From Pseudoalteromonas luteoviolacea (GTDB lineage Bacteria > Pseudomonadota > Gammaproteobacteria > Enterobacterales > Alteromonadaceae), in contig NZ_JAKFZS010000020.1 in NCBI RefSeq assembly GCF_021654285.1, positions 55,136-119,135 of the forward strand: a DNA stretch of 64,000 bases, in the 5' to 3' direction. Positions 9,869 to 19,280 of this stretch are shown piece by piece (within the stretch, counting starts at the first letter, position 1; each line of letters starts with the position of its first letter). A program made the translations under genes and the position numbers. The notes beneath the pieces were generated by a model, which made no database searches, was not told the origin of the DNA, and saw only the letters and a list, made by a program, of their open reading frames with translations.

Positions 9869-10373
9869 GATTCTCTCTGATCTATTTTTTATCTGTTTTT
9901 GAAAAAGAAAATTAGAGAAAACTCAATACTTAACACCAAGTAAGTACATTGACCTAGTCACTCGATAATGCGGAGCTACTGAAAAAATCACTTAGCTATA
10001 ATGCTACTTAAAATTAACAACTCTAATTTAATTCATTACCTATTTGAGCAGCATGAGCTTCAAGATGTTTGCATTTTCTATCCCATACAGGTACAAATCT
10101 ATCAATGAACAGCGCTGTCATCGCAAGAAACGCACCTTTTTAACGTATTTTCCCTGTAAAGGTAGGTTTTTTTAGGAAACCAAGTAAGTGAATAGATAAG
10201 TATTATTATCAAGTTGAAATGTATCACCACTTTGCGCCTAGGTGATGAAATATTTAAATATATGTAACAGTGAAATGAGGGGTAATGGATGTCACCAACA
10301 TAATATTCCCTCATAACATGTGCTCGTTAAAATATTTTAATAACAATCAAATAATAAAATTAAGGATAATATT
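9869..10373. other. Divergent regulatory region, receptor / AraC gene
   Basis: 505 bp, A+T rich, between the minus-strand TonB receptor and the plus-strand AraC gene. It must hold both promoters and probably AraC operators, but I find no clear direct repeats. A minus-strand reading frame at 10102-10314 has no recognisable product. Confidence 0.45.
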
Positions 10374-11240
10374 ATGAGAGCGATGTGCGAAAAGATTATT
10401 CCCTCGACAAATTGTTCTTGGCGATATTGCTTATATCAGTTAAATGAAATCCCGTTTAACTGGCATTACCACCCTGAATACGAGGTTTGCCTGACTCTAA
10501 ATAGCAAAGGGGTATGTCATATTGGTGATTACATCGCGCCTTTTTCTGATTACGACTTAGTTTTACTCGGGCCGGAATTACCCCATACTTGGCAATCCAA
10601 GCCTAACTTAGACGGCAGCATGCAAAAAGTATACGTTGCCCAGATCCCAGCACTATGGCTTGAGCAACAACTCAGACTAAATAAAGAGTTCGAAAGCCTC
10701 CATTCACTGCTTCATAAAGCAAAATGTGGCTTAAAGTTCAGTGCTCAATTAGCAAGGGCAACGGAGCAAATCTTTATCAAAATGGCCGATGCGAACCCGC
10801 TTGAACGCTATGTTTTATTGTTCAATATGCTTAATTTGATGGCCACCAGCGAATATAACACTTTATCAAGTATGGAGTTTAACTATGCCAATCAGCAAGA
10901 TCCGGCAAAAGATAAGTTTGATAAGGTGATTAATTTTATCTACGAGAACTACACTGAGCAGCTCAATGCGGACTTATTAGCAGAGCAAGCACATATGAGT
11001 ACAAATCACTTTCACCGCTTTTTTAAAAAGCGCACCGAAAAAACAGTCACGGAATTCATTAATCAATTACGCATTGCCAAAGCCTGCAAATTATTGATTA
11101 ATTCGAAAGCACCTATTACCGTGATCAGCGACCAATGCGGGTTTAACAATTTGTCTAATTTTAATCGCCGTTTTCTCGCGATAAAAGCCTGTACACCAAG
11201 CCAATTTCGTTCGCGTATTCAACACAAGGCATTGTTGTGA
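10374..11240 (+). CDS. AraC-family transcriptional regulator with cupin sensor domain
   Basis: 288 aa. The N-terminal AraC-type cupin includes NWHYHPEYEVCLT and LLGPELPHTW. The C-terminal ~100 residues hold two helix-turn-helix motifs, one in LLAEQAHMSTNHFHRFFKKR and one around ITVISDQCGFNNLSNFNRRF. TAAGGA lies 7 nt before the ATG. The HYHPEYE cupin style is common in regulators of sugar or nutrient uptake genes, so the divergent TonB receptor is the most likely target (inference). The class D beta-lactamase follows 111 bp downstream on the same strand. Confidence 0.92.
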   Translation: MRAMCEKIIPSTNCSWRYCLYQLNEIPFNWHYHPEYEVCLTLNSKGVCHIGDYIAPFSDYDLVLLGPELPHTWQSKPNLDGSMQKVYVAQIPALWLEQQLRLNKEFESLHSLLHKAKCGLKFSAQLARATEQIFIKMADANPLERYVLLFNMLNLMATSEYNTLSSMEFNYANQQDPAKDKFDKVINFIYENYTEQLNADLLAEQAHMSTNHFHRFFKKRTEKTVTEFINQLRIAKACKLLINSKAPITVISDQCGFNNLSNFNRRFLAIKACTPSQFRSRIQHKALL

Positions 11241-11351
11241 TGGCACAAAAGTCTCAGTTTTATATGACTTCTATGGTTGCCACAGTTCAGGGTTAATTCA
11301 GCATATTTAATATACTTTTCGCACAAAATAATAATAGAACTAAGGAAAATT

Positions 11352-12140
11352 ATGCGATTACCATGGCCGTCGTTACTCATTTCAGGGGGGTTACTGTTTG
11401 CGACCAATAATGCCATCGCCATTGAAGGGTGTAAAAAAAACGAGCAATGCACCATGGTTGTGTACAGTGAGCAATCTGATAAATGGCAAGTTATAAACAA
11501 ATCCCGCGCTGAGCGTGCATTTAGCCCCTTTTCAACCTATAAAATCCCCAATACACTCATTTTACTTGAGCAAAATAAGATAGATACCAAAACCACATAT
11601 CAAGTTAATACCAATGTATACTCTCCTGAAAAATGGTGGCCAAAGGCATGGCATCAAGAAAAGATCGTGCTAAAAGAGGCATTCAGCTATTCTGTGCTGC
11701 CACTTTATCAAGATTGGACGAATACCCTAAGTAAGCCTGAAATTAAAACTTACTTATCTCAATTTGACTATGGAAACCAAGACATCAATGGGCCCTTAGG
11801 TGGCTTTTGGCTCAACTCCAGCCTACAGGTTTCAGCATTTGAGCAGGTTGAGTTTTTACGCCGTCTAGATACTAAATCCTTAGGGTTAAGCGAACAAACT
11901 TATCAAACCTTTGAGTCTATTTTTTTGCAAGAAAGTCGCCCTGACTATCAACTATATGCAAAAACAGGAACAGGCCCGATTGCTCGAAAGACCTATATTG
12001 GCTGGTATGTAGGTAAAATCAAAAACGCACAAGGCACGCACTACTTTGCCTTTAACATGCATGCACCAACGTTCAATGACATGGTGAAAAGACGTGTAGA
12101 TAAAGCGCGCGCAACACTCAAGCAAATTGGCATTTTGTAA
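11352..12140 (+). CDS. Class D (OXA-like) beta-lactamase
   Basis: 262-aa periplasmic serine hydrolase of the penicillin-binding family. A signal peptide ends at about residue 23 (NNAIA). The catalytic motif STYK lies near 60-63. SYSVLPLYQDW aligns with the second OXA motif (Ser-x-Val) but reads Ser-Val-Leu. YGN is near 139 and KTG near 203 (YAKTGTGP). The carboxylated lysine expected in class D is the Lys of STYK. AAGGA stands 7 nt before the chosen ATG; an upstream in-frame ATG at 11277 lacks one. No mobile element is near, so this is probably an intrinsic gene. The spectrum cannot be predicted. Confidence 0.92.
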   Translation: MRLPWPSLLISGGLLFATNNAIAIEGCKKNEQCTMVVYSEQSDKWQVINKSRAERAFSPFSTYKIPNTLILLEQNKIDTKTTYQVNTNVYSPEKWWPKAWHQEKIVLKEAFSYSVLPLYQDWTNTLSKPEIKTYLSQFDYGNQDINGPLGGFWLNSSLQVSAFEQVEFLRRLDTKSLGLSEQTYQTFESIFLQESRPDYQLYAKTGTGPIARKTYIGWYVGKIKNAQGTHYFAFNMHAPTFNDMVKRRVDKARATLKQIGIL

Positions 12141-12161
12141 TATGCCACGGTGAATAAACCT

Positions 12162-12193
12162 AAAAAAAGAGGTAACTTAGTTACCTCTTTTTT
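12162..12193. terminator. Bidirectional terminator between beta-lactamase and permease genes
   Basis: A perfect 9-bp stem, AGAGGTAAC-TTA-GTTACCTCT, is flanked by an A-run on the left and a T-run on the right. It can terminate both convergent genes. Confidence 0.92.
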
Positions 12194-12196
12194 AAT

Positions 12197-14701
12197 TTAA
12201 GCTAATTTCCTAAGTAGGCCTTGCGTGTTTTGCCGCATCGTACTGGCCACCATAAAATAGCCGATAACAGCAACAAATAGCGCCCCCGAGGATGGGCCTA
12301 AAACCCACACATATGGGTGTAATTTACCTTCTACCTCAAATAGCTCACGCTGTATTATTAGCAAAGTGACATCACTCACTAAGGCCGCGACAAACCCAGC
12401 TAATGCCCCAAGCAATAAGAACTCGTACAAGGTCGCCAATTTAATTAACCGACCTCTGGCGCCTAGGGTACGCAAAATCACAATTTCCTGCATTCGCTCA
12501 GCAAGGCTAGCCTGAACTTGAGAGATCAGCACCAAAGCGCCGCTGGTCAGTACGATGGCAAGAACAAAACTAATCGCTAAAGAGACTTGAGCAATCATTG
12601 ACTGCGCTTGCTCCAAACGGCTTTTTATATCAATCATACTGACCGTTGGATGATCTCGTAATAACTGACTGACCGTTTTTTCATCGCCCTCAGAGAATTG
12701 TGCTGCAGTGAAGTAGGTCACTGGGAACTTGCCTGCTACCTTGGGATTAAATATCATCACAAAATTTGGTTTTAATGACCCCCAATCGACACTGCGCAAG
12801 CTCGTAACATTGGCTTCAAAGCTCTGTTCATTAACCAAAAAGGTGAGCCGATCACCTATCTTTATATTCATGCCCTCAGCCATGCCTTTTGAGATAGAGA
12901 CTTCAAGCTCTTCACTGTTCGGGTCAAACCAAGTGCCCTCAATGACTTCATTGCCTTCTGGCAGCTTTGTCATCCATGTTAAATTTAACTCTCGGCCGGC
13001 GCCTTCTGCTGCATCTTCATCCTGCTCTTCGCCCTCTTGCTTAGACGCTGTACGTGCAAACTTTTCACCGTTAAGGGCATTGGCTCGGCCACGGAATACG
13101 GGATAAAAGTCAGCATGAGAAATATTGTTTTGCACAAAAAAGGATTCAATACTTGTGACCTCAGACTCGCTGATATTAATCAAAAACGCATTGGGCGCGT
13201 CTTCAGGTACTTGCATCTGCCAATCGGAGATCAAATCATTTTTTAATACAAACAAAAACAACATGAGTTTAATAGCCAGCGCGAAACTGATTAATTGAAC
13301 CGCATTGGCATTGGCACGCTTTTGCAAGGTTGCAATCGCCAGTGACCAACTACTTCCTGGGCTTAAGCCCAATTTCCTGCCAGCACTAAACAGTAACCTT
13401 GAAACTCCAAACAGAACTAACATCAAAATAGCAGTGCCGCCAAATAACAATAATGTTGTTTTTAATTCACCACTAAAGAACCACATGAGCACAAAAATAG
13501 TCGAGACAGATAAAGCCATATGCACTCGGCTCACTGCCAATTTATCACCTAAATTACGGCGTAATACGCGCAGCGGCGGAATATCAAATAAGTCTAACAA
13601 TGGCTTCAACGAAAACATCAATGCGCAAACAACGCCTATGGTGATAGACAAAAGCCATGGTTTAAAACCTGCTTGTGGCAGCTGTGTATCCATAAAGTTT
13701 GCGAGATAATCAGTTGCAACCGCTTGCAACACATAGCCAATTGCGAGCCCAATAGCGACCGAGAACATGGTCACCATACACAGATGTAACAGGAAGATAT
13801 TGCGGATCGTCGTACGGCTTCCGCCAAGTGTTTTCATCATAGCAACCGGATCATACTGGCGTTCACAATAACGCTTTGCAGACACTGCCATCGCCACCGC
13901 AGCGAGCATGATCCCAAATAAGCCCGCCAGTAGTAAAAAGCGCTCTGAACGCTCTAAGTTTTCACCAAGCGGTGATTGACGGTCTTTGATCCCTTGCCAT
14001 CTCTGATTATCTCGCATTTGCGGCTTTAACCAACCGTAGTAATCAGTGAGAACGGCTTCTTCACCAGCAAATAACAGGCGGTAAAACACGCGACTGCCAG
14101 GTTGTACCGCTTGAGTCGTGCCAATGTCTGTGTAGTTCAGCAATACGCGCTTGTTGCCAGCCAAAGAGAAAAATGGCGCATCAGGTTCATTCACCAAAAT
14201 TTTACTGGCACGAAAAACCCCCGCGCCTATTTCAACTTCATCGCCAATAGCCAGCCCTAAACTATAAAATAAACCTTCACTGAGCCAAACTTCTCCCCGT
14301 TGAGGGACACCTTGCACCTCATAATCAGCTTGCTCAAAGCCATCTTTCAGTGTGACTACACCTCTTAGCGGATACCCCTCAGATACAGCTTTGATTGACC
14401 CCAGTACAAGTTCATCATTGGCAAATAGCATAGAGTCAAAAAACATCTGTCGCGCAGTTTGCAAACCTAGCTTTTGTGCTTCTACGATAAACGCGTCATC
14501 CAGAGGATGGTTGCTCGCCAGCCGTCTGTCAGCTGCAATAAAATCTGCCGACTTCTGTTCAATATTCAGGCGAATACGTTCGGTGACTGATGACAGGCTA
14601 AACACAGTTAACACCGCCAACGCGATCGCGGCGAATATAATCGTTAACTCCCCTCGGCGCAGTTCCCTTGAAAATAAAGTAAGTGCTAACTTAAACCACA
14701 T
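12197..14701 (-). CDS. ABC transporter permease, FtsX/MacB type (YbbP-like)
   Basis: 834 aa inner-membrane protein. It has an N-terminal TM helix (residues ~15-35), a large periplasmic domain, and then two FtsX-type groups of membrane helices: around 260-390 (LLLAGLFGIMLAAVAMAVSA and following) and in the last 120 residues (LAISFVLAIVLTSGALVLIS). Length and arrangement match E. coli YbbP. The ATG at 14701 was preferred because it overlaps the end of the ATPase gene by 11 nt, a typical coupled arrangement. An in-frame start 93 bp upstream would lie deep inside the ATPase gene. With the ATPase it forms an exporter thought to handle lipids or hydrophobic compounds; the substrate is unknown. Confidence 0.9.
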   Translation of the reverse strand: MWFKLALTLFSRELRRGELTIIFAAIALAVLTVFSLSSVTERIRLNIEQKSADFIAADRRLASNHPLDDAFIVEAQKLGLQTARQMFFDSMLFANDELVLGSIKAVSEGYPLRGVVTLKDGFEQADYEVQGVPQRGEVWLSEGLFYSLGLAIGDEVEIGAGVFRASKILVNEPDAPFFSLAGNKRVLLNYTDIGTTQAVQPGSRVFYRLLFAGEEAVLTDYYGWLKPQMRDNQRWQGIKDRQSPLGENLERSERFLLLAGLFGIMLAAVAMAVSAKRYCERQYDPVAMMKTLGGSRTTIRNIFLLHLCMVTMFSVAIGLAIGYVLQAVATDYLANFMDTQLPQAGFKPWLLSITIGVVCALMFSLKPLLDLFDIPPLRVLRRNLGDKLAVSRVHMALSVSTIFVLMWFFSGELKTTLLLFGGTAILMLVLFGVSRLLFSAGRKLGLSPGSSWSLAIATLQKRANANAVQLISFALAIKLMLFLFVLKNDLISDWQMQVPEDAPNAFLINISESEVTSIESFFVQNNISHADFYPVFRGRANALNGEKFARTASKQEGEEQDEDAAEGAGRELNLTWMTKLPEGNEVIEGTWFDPNSEELEVSISKGMAEGMNIKIGDRLTFLVNEQSFEANVTSLRSVDWGSLKPNFVMIFNPKVAGKFPVTYFTAAQFSEGDEKTVSQLLRDHPTVSMIDIKSRLEQAQSMIAQVSLAISFVLAIVLTSGALVLISQVQASLAERMQEIVILRTLGARGRLIKLATLYEFLLLGALAGFVAALVSDVTLLIIQRELFEVEGKLHPYVWVLGPSSGALFVAVIGYFMVASTMRQNTQGLLRKLA

Positions 14702-15410
14702 GAACTGTTGCTCCTTCCCCTTCACGGATCTTTTCGAGTTGCCCAGCTTCAATGTGAATGATACGGTCGCACTGCTGCGCAAGCGCTTCATCATGCGTCA
14801 CTAATATCAATGTTGTCCCATTTTGCTTGTTGAGATCAAACAACAACTTTTCGATTAAATGCCCGTTTTTGCTATCAAGATTCGCGGATGGCTCATCAGC
14901 AAATAAAATTTTTGGTGAGCCGATAAATGCACGAGCAATGGCCACACGTTGTTGCTCACCGCCAGATAATTGAGATGGATAGTGGCTCACTCGATGCGAC
15001 AGGCCCACTTTTTCCAGCAATTCACTGGCTTGCTGTTTAGCACCTTTGTCTCCTGCCAGCTCAGCAGGTAACATTACATTTTCAAGCGCTGTTAAGCTTT
15101 GCACTAGCATGAATGACTGAAAGACAAAGCCAACTTTCTCTGCTCTCAAACGCGCTCTTTCTTCTTCGTCTAGTTTGTGTAACGCTGCACCATCGAGAAA
15201 AACTTCACCTGCAGAGCCGGTATCCAAACCTGCAAGTAAGCTAAGTAGTGTTGATTTACCAGAACCTGACGTACCAACGATTGCAACAGACTCACCAGAC
15301 TTGACAGTGAAATTGATATCGCTAAGGATATCTAAGTCACCCTCAAAGGTACTGACTGTTTTGTTAAGCCCTTTGACCTGAATAACATTTAACTGAGAAA
15401 GTACTGACAT
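14691..15410 (-). CDS. ABC transporter ATP-binding protein (YbbA/LolD-like)
   Basis: 239 aa. Walker A is GTSGSGKST, the signature is LSGGEQQRVAIARA, Walker B is ILFADEPSANLD, and the switch His is in VTHDE. All are intact. It powers the FtsX-type permease that overlaps its 3' end. Its ATG overlaps the ATG of the divergent TesA-like esterase by 2 bp. The same neighbours, ybbA-ybbP with tesA divergent, occur in E. coli and many gammaproteobacteria, which supports orthology. Confidence 0.95.
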   Translation of the reverse strand: MSVLSQLNVIQVKGLNKTVSTFEGDLDILSDINFTVKSGESVAIVGTSGSGKSTLLSLLAGLDTGSAGEVFLDGAALHKLDEEERARLRAEKVGFVFQSFMLVQSLTALENVMLPAELAGDKGAKQQASELLEKVGLSHRVSHYPSQLSGGEQQRVAIARAFIGSPKILFADEPSANLDSKNGHLIEKLLFDLNKQNGTTLILVTHDEALAQQCDRIIHIEAGQLEKIREGEGATVHVV

Positions 15411-16035
15411 GATTCGAATTTTCCTAAAACTTGTGCTATTCCTCGCCTGTCTAACTCAGCCTATTATGGCGTTTGCAAGCGAAACTAAAATTATGATCAT
15501 AGGTGATAGCTTAAGTGCGGGTTACGGACTTAAACAAGACCAAGACTGGGTTAATTTGTTACAAAATAAGTACGTTGAAAAGAAAAAATCGATCTTATTG
15601 ATCAATATGAGCGTATCTGGACAAACAACCGACAATGCACTGCTCAACATTGATGCTCAACTCAAAGCACACCAACCCAGCCATGTATTGATTGAATTAG
15701 GTGGCAATGATGGTATTCGAGGCTTTCCGATCAAGCTTATTCGTAAACACCTGACGCAATTAGTCACTAAGAGCCAACAAAGCGGCGCAAAGGTCGCGTT
15801 AATGGAAATTCAGATCCCACCAAACTTAGGCCCAAGATATACCAAAATGTTTACTGGCAATTACCAAAAAGTCGCCGAAAAGACAGGCGCCTATTTAATG
15901 GATTATTTTATGGTACCTGTCGCTGTCGATAAAACCTTAATGCAAAATGATAACTTACACCCCAATGAGAAAGCACAGCCGATGATTAGAGACTTTATGG
16001 AAGAACAAGTTGATTCTTGGTTAAGCAAGTCATAA
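15409..16035 (+). CDS. tesA: TesA-like periplasmic GDSL esterase / acyl-CoA thioesterase I
   Basis: 208-aa SGNH hydrolase. A signal peptide ends at about residue 23 (IMAFAS). The conserved blocks are present: block I MIIGDSLSAGYGL with the nucleophilic Ser, block II Gly in SVSGQTTDN, block III ELGGNDG with Asn, and block V DNLHPN with Asp and His. Length equals E. coli TesA (thioesterase I / protease I / lysophospholipase L1). It is divergent from the ABC exporter genes. A large inverted repeat follows the stop. Confidence 0.93.
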   Translation: MIRIFLKLVLFLACLTQPIMAFASETKIMIIGDSLSAGYGLKQDQDWVNLLQNKYVEKKKSILLINMSVSGQTTDNALLNIDAQLKAHQPSHVLIELGGNDGIRGFPIKLIRKHLTQLVTKSQQSGAKVALMEIQIPPNLGPRYTKMFTGNYQKVAEKTGAYLMDYFMVPVAVDKTLMQNDNLHPNEKAQPMIRDFMEEQVDSWLSKS

Positions 16036-16060
16036 CAGCCTGAAGTTAAAAATTGAATTA

Positions 16061-16096
16061 TTCAAAGTACCCAAAGTAGTTTTTGGGTACTTTGAA
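16061..16096. terminator. Long inverted repeat after the tesA-like gene
   Basis: Arms of about 15 bp (TTCAAAGTACCCAAA and its complement) surround a short loop 25 bp after the esterase stop. There is no long T-run. It probably ends or stabilises the esterase transcript and may also serve the convergent kinase gene. Confidence 0.65.
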
Positions 16097-16251
16097 AATT
16101 TAAATCTCGTAATAACACACCAGCGAAAACCAATCGTGACTACCGCTGCATATCCACTGATAAAAACGGCACCTGAATTTACATCAATCAGCTCATCAAT
16201 AAGATGACTGTGCTCTCACGAACTGAAATTTGAGCTAAGCCCTAGTAGGCT

Positions 16252-17505
16252 TTAATTTGTTATGTAAGTCAGGTGGAAAGCTGTTCCCTGAGGGGTGCTC
16301 TCAAGTGATAGATCAATATCCAGTCTTTGACACAGTCTAAAGACGATGGATAATCCCATTCCAAGCCCAGCGCTTGACTCTCCTTTTATCCCAGATTCAA
16401 ATATTCGACCTAGGATTTCATCAGGGATCCCTTGGCCCGTATCGATGATACTCAATGTATTGTTTGCAAAACTCACTGTAACTGTACCAGTTTCCACATG
16501 AGAAAAAGCATTACCGATTAAGTTACTTAATATTAAGCTCAATGCACTTTCACTTAACGAAACTGTCGCACAAGCTGATATATTAACCTCAACAGAAATA
16601 TCTTTATCCGCTATTTTAGACACTTGTTGTAAAATACAACTTTCGACGATTGGTAACAGCTTAACATCTGATTGCTTGATGGTTTCTTCTCTGGCTAAAG
16701 CCAGCAGAATTTCAACGCTTTGTGTCATTTGGGATTGCGCAATGGCAGCACGCTCCACTAACTCCTGCTGCTTCTCTGTTAGTGCCTCTTGTTTTAGTAA
16801 GGTTAGTGCACCTTGCGTCACTGCAATAGGTGTACGCAACTCATGTGACGCATCTCGTGTAAATGCCTGCTCTCTTTCAATAAAGTCCCGGATACGGTCA
16901 AGTGCTTTCTCTAACGTGCGTGCAAAGCCGCCAATTTCATCTTTAACGAATTGATCAGAAAAGTTTTGAGGTAACTTTTCAACGGGCGCTTCTGCGACAA
17001 TATCAACTAATTTATCCAGAGGTTTCAAGAGTTTTTTTGCCATCGCCAATGACAAATACGCCAGTATAATGGCTACAAGTAACACAATGCCCAATGCAAC
17101 GAGCATAAAGTTAAACATGCCAAGCTTAAGTTTTCTAACGACGAGCTGCTCACTCACTTCCGCCAATAATAGTCCTTGATCTAGCAACATCAGATGATAA
17201 TGTAGGTCTCCTTGCGACGAGAACTCTCTTGCATTAGGCGATTCTTGCAAGGTATTTTGAATAAACTGTGGAAGTTGCTGCTTGTTTTCTAAATACTCAA
17301 TAAATTCCAACCGAGGTACTGGGGTATTACCCAAGCTAAGCTGCTGAGAAACATAGCTAGCTTCATCTTTAAGGATGACATTAAAGAGGTGGTCTTCTAT
17401 TGTGTATGCAAATAAAAAGCACACAACCCCAAACAAAATACTGATAAAGAGTGAAATTCCTACAAAGTAGGCAATGATACGAGTACGTAATTGACGAGCT
17501 TTCAT
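16252..17505 (-). CDS. Two-component sensor histidine kinase
   Basis: 417 aa membrane kinase. TM helix 1 is at about 10-32 and TM2 at about 133-155, with a ~95-residue periplasmic sensor between. A HAMP-like linker (~156-205) is followed by HisKA with FTRDASHELRTPIAV (phosphorylated His 221). The HATPase has NLIGNAFSH, DTGQGIPDE and GLGMGLSIV. It follows the response regulator by 4 bp, so they form one transcript and a cognate pair. The sensor domain matches nothing I recognise, so the signal is unknown. Confidence 0.93.
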   Translation of the reverse strand: MKARQLRTRIIAYFVGISLFISILFGVVCFLFAYTIEDHLFNVILKDEASYVSQQLSLGNTPVPRLEFIEYLENKQQLPQFIQNTLQESPNAREFSSQGDLHYHLMLLDQGLLLAEVSEQLVVRKLKLGMFNFMLVALGIVLLVAIILAYLSLAMAKKLLKPLDKLVDIVAEAPVEKLPQNFSDQFVKDEIGGFARTLEKALDRIRDFIEREQAFTRDASHELRTPIAVTQGALTLLKQEALTEKQQELVERAAIAQSQMTQSVEILLALAREETIKQSDVKLLPIVESCILQQVSKIADKDISVEVNISACATVSLSESALSLILSNLIGNAFSHVETGTVTVSFANNTLSIIDTGQGIPDEILGRIFESGIKGESSAGLGMGLSIVFRLCQRLDIDLSLESTPQGTAFHLTYITN

Positions 17506-17509
17506 AGGG

Positions 17510-18220
17510 TCACGCTATGTCTAGTGCCAAACCGACACTATGAATTGTTTTTATCAAGGCTTTTTCAAATGGCTTATCTATGGCTTTTCTCAACTGATAA
17601 ACATGAGAACGCAGGGCATCGGAATCTGTCGGTTCATCTCCCCATATTTTACCGCAGAGCTCGCTTCGACTAAGTGGTCTTGGATAATGTTCCATTAATA
17701 ACTGAAGAATTTTCAGCGGAATAGGCTGCAGTACAACCTGTTGTCCGGCACGTTTTACCTGCTGAGTCTGTGTATTAAGGCTAATATCGCCTAGTTGCAG
17801 AGTTTTATCACAGTTAAGTAAATGACGTTTAGCCAGAGCGAGGCACCTCACAAACAGCTCCTCAAGTGCAAATGGCTTAGTCAGATAATCATCAGCTCCC
17901 GTATTAAACCCCGCCAACTTATCGTCCAAAGCGTCGCGCGCCGTCAACATAATAATCGGAATATGTCGATTTGCTTTAGCTCGCAGAGTTTGACACACAG
18001 CTAGTCCATCTAATTCAGGCAACATAATATCTAAAACAACACAGTCATAATAGTGGTTAAGCGCTAGATCTACGCCCTGTTTACCATCATACGCAAAATC
18101 TAGTATCAGGCCATGAGGCTCAAAATATTCTGCAATATTACGACTGATCTCTAAGTTGTCTTCTATCACTAATACTTTGAATTGCATATTCATTTTATTC
18201 TGTGCTGACTGTTTATCCAT
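17510..18220 (-). CDS. OmpR/PhoB-family response regulator
   Basis: 236 aa. The receiver domain has the acidic pair in VIEDN and phosphoacceptor Asp 64 in VVLDIMLPELDG. The C-terminal winged helix has RPLSRSELCGKIWG and the wing/recognition region SDALRSHVYQLRKAID. The ATG at 18220 was chosen for a purine-rich GGA about 9 nt upstream; a GTG at 18250 is in frame but has no such site. It is first in a two-gene operon with the sensor kinase. Confidence 0.93.
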   Translation of the reverse strand: MDKQSAQNKMNMQFKVLVIEDNLEISRNIAEYFEPHGLILDFAYDGKQGVDLALNHYYDCVVLDIMLPELDGLAVCQTLRAKANRHIPIIMLTARDALDDKLAGFNTGADDYLTKPFALEELFVRCLALAKRHLLNCDKTLQLGDISLNTQTQQVKRAGQQVVLQPIPLKILQLLMEHYPRPLSRSELCGKIWGDEPTDSDALRSHVYQLRKAIDKPFEKALIKTIHSVGLALDIA

Positions 18221-18497
18221 AGTAGTTCCATCTCTGCACGATGTGTGCACAGCTTAACATGGCGCAGCGTGAAATGAATGTGAAATGACGAAACGCTTGG
18301 TAAAAATACAGCGCACAGCTGTAATGAGGTTTTTACCAAGCTTGATTAATTTTAGGTCAACCTTAGGGCTCTGTTCACCTAAGTTATGAGTGCGTAATTA
18401 CATCACTCATTTTTTTAAGCACGAAAAATGAATATTTTTATACTTATTATTATGTTGAAGAGCTGATAGCTCCATGTTCATTGGGTTATGTGCTCGC

Positions 18498-18923
18498 TTA
18501 CGTTAATTTTCCTTTTCTCATTGGGGACTGGCTAAACAGTCGTGACAGCCACTGTAATAGGCTGGGACGAGGATCTAGTTTTACAGTTAAATTAAAACTA
18601 TACCCTTTTTTGTAGTGAGTTCTGATTACTTCACCTTCTAAATTATGCTTTGAAATACTACGACGAAGCTCTGAAACGGCGCGATTGATCGCGTTGTTAT
18701 CAACGTACTCTTGTTGCCAGATTTCTCGACACAATTCATCGCGGCTAATCACGCGATCTCTGTGCTGAATAAAGTAAACTAACAAGTCGTAGATCAGGGG
18801 CTCAACTTTAACCCTTTCACCGCAGAATGTTAACGAACGTTTCCTTTTATTCAGTGCATAATGACCAAATACCGCAAAGGTAAAGTCAGTATTTTCTTTA
18901 TCACTTAAATTCATGATCAACAA
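18498..18923 (-). CDS. Stand-alone winged-helix DNA-binding protein (OmpR/ToxR-type)
   Basis: About 141 aa with one trans_reg_C-type winged helix at about 20-118 (VISRDELCREIWQQEYVDNN, then AVSELRRSISKHN and HYKKGYSFNL). No receiver domain and no clear membrane helix follow. Hence it resembles the DNA-binding half of CadC/ToxR proteins without the sensor. AAGGAAG is best spaced for a TTG start at 18923; the first ATG (18914) is 13 nt from it. It has no partner on the same strand. Its targets are unknown. Confidence 0.8.
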   Translation of the reverse strand: MLIMNLSDKENTDFTFAVFGHYALNKRKRSLTFCGERVKVEPLIYDLLVYFIQHRDRVISRDELCREIWQQEYVDNNAINRAVSELRRSISKHNLEGEVIRTHYKKGYSFNLTVKLDPRPSLLQWLSRLFSQSPMRKGKLT

Positions 18924-19280
18924 TATACTTCCTTTATATATGACTTTAAAAGCACCTTTATTTTATCGTTCAAATCAGTATATTGGAATGAATTACATCA
19001 TAATTTTACATGACTTTTGTTAATAGAAACTTATTACCCAATTGAGTACAAAAGAAACAAAAAAGCTTCAATGTACACCTTGGATAAACAAAATCTATAC
19101 AAAAAAAACACATATGAGAACAAAAAACCTACGCTTTATTTTATTAAATTGCAGTTTATTCCGGTATTCATGACAGTCAATTATTTAGCTTTTTTTTGTC
19201 CATATTAAGAAAATTCATGATGTAGTATTTTTTTATTACTTTTTACAAAAAGGGGCTGTTTTTTGCCCCATATTTTAGGC
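18924..19280. other. A+T-rich intergenic region
   Basis: About 357 very A+T-rich bases between the winged-helix gene and the DJ-1/PfpI gene. Besides the terminator at 19245-19270 I see only the winged-helix promoter region. A 63-codon plus-strand frame at 19017 has low-complexity Lys/Tyr/Asn content and no start signals. Confidence 0.5.
19245..19270 (-). terminator. Terminator of the DJ-1/PfpI gene
   Basis: On the minus strand GGGGC - 8-nt loop - GCCCC is followed by TTTTT, starting about 11 bp after the stop codon. Confidence 0.8.

Noticed and set aside
11352..12140. Class D beta-lactamase as an acquired resistance gene
   Set aside because: No insertion sequence, integron or base-composition change is visible around it, so an intrinsic gene is more likely.
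19017..19208. 63-codon frame in an A+T-rich gap
   Set aside because: Low-complexity composition expected from A+T-rich DNA, with no start signals.
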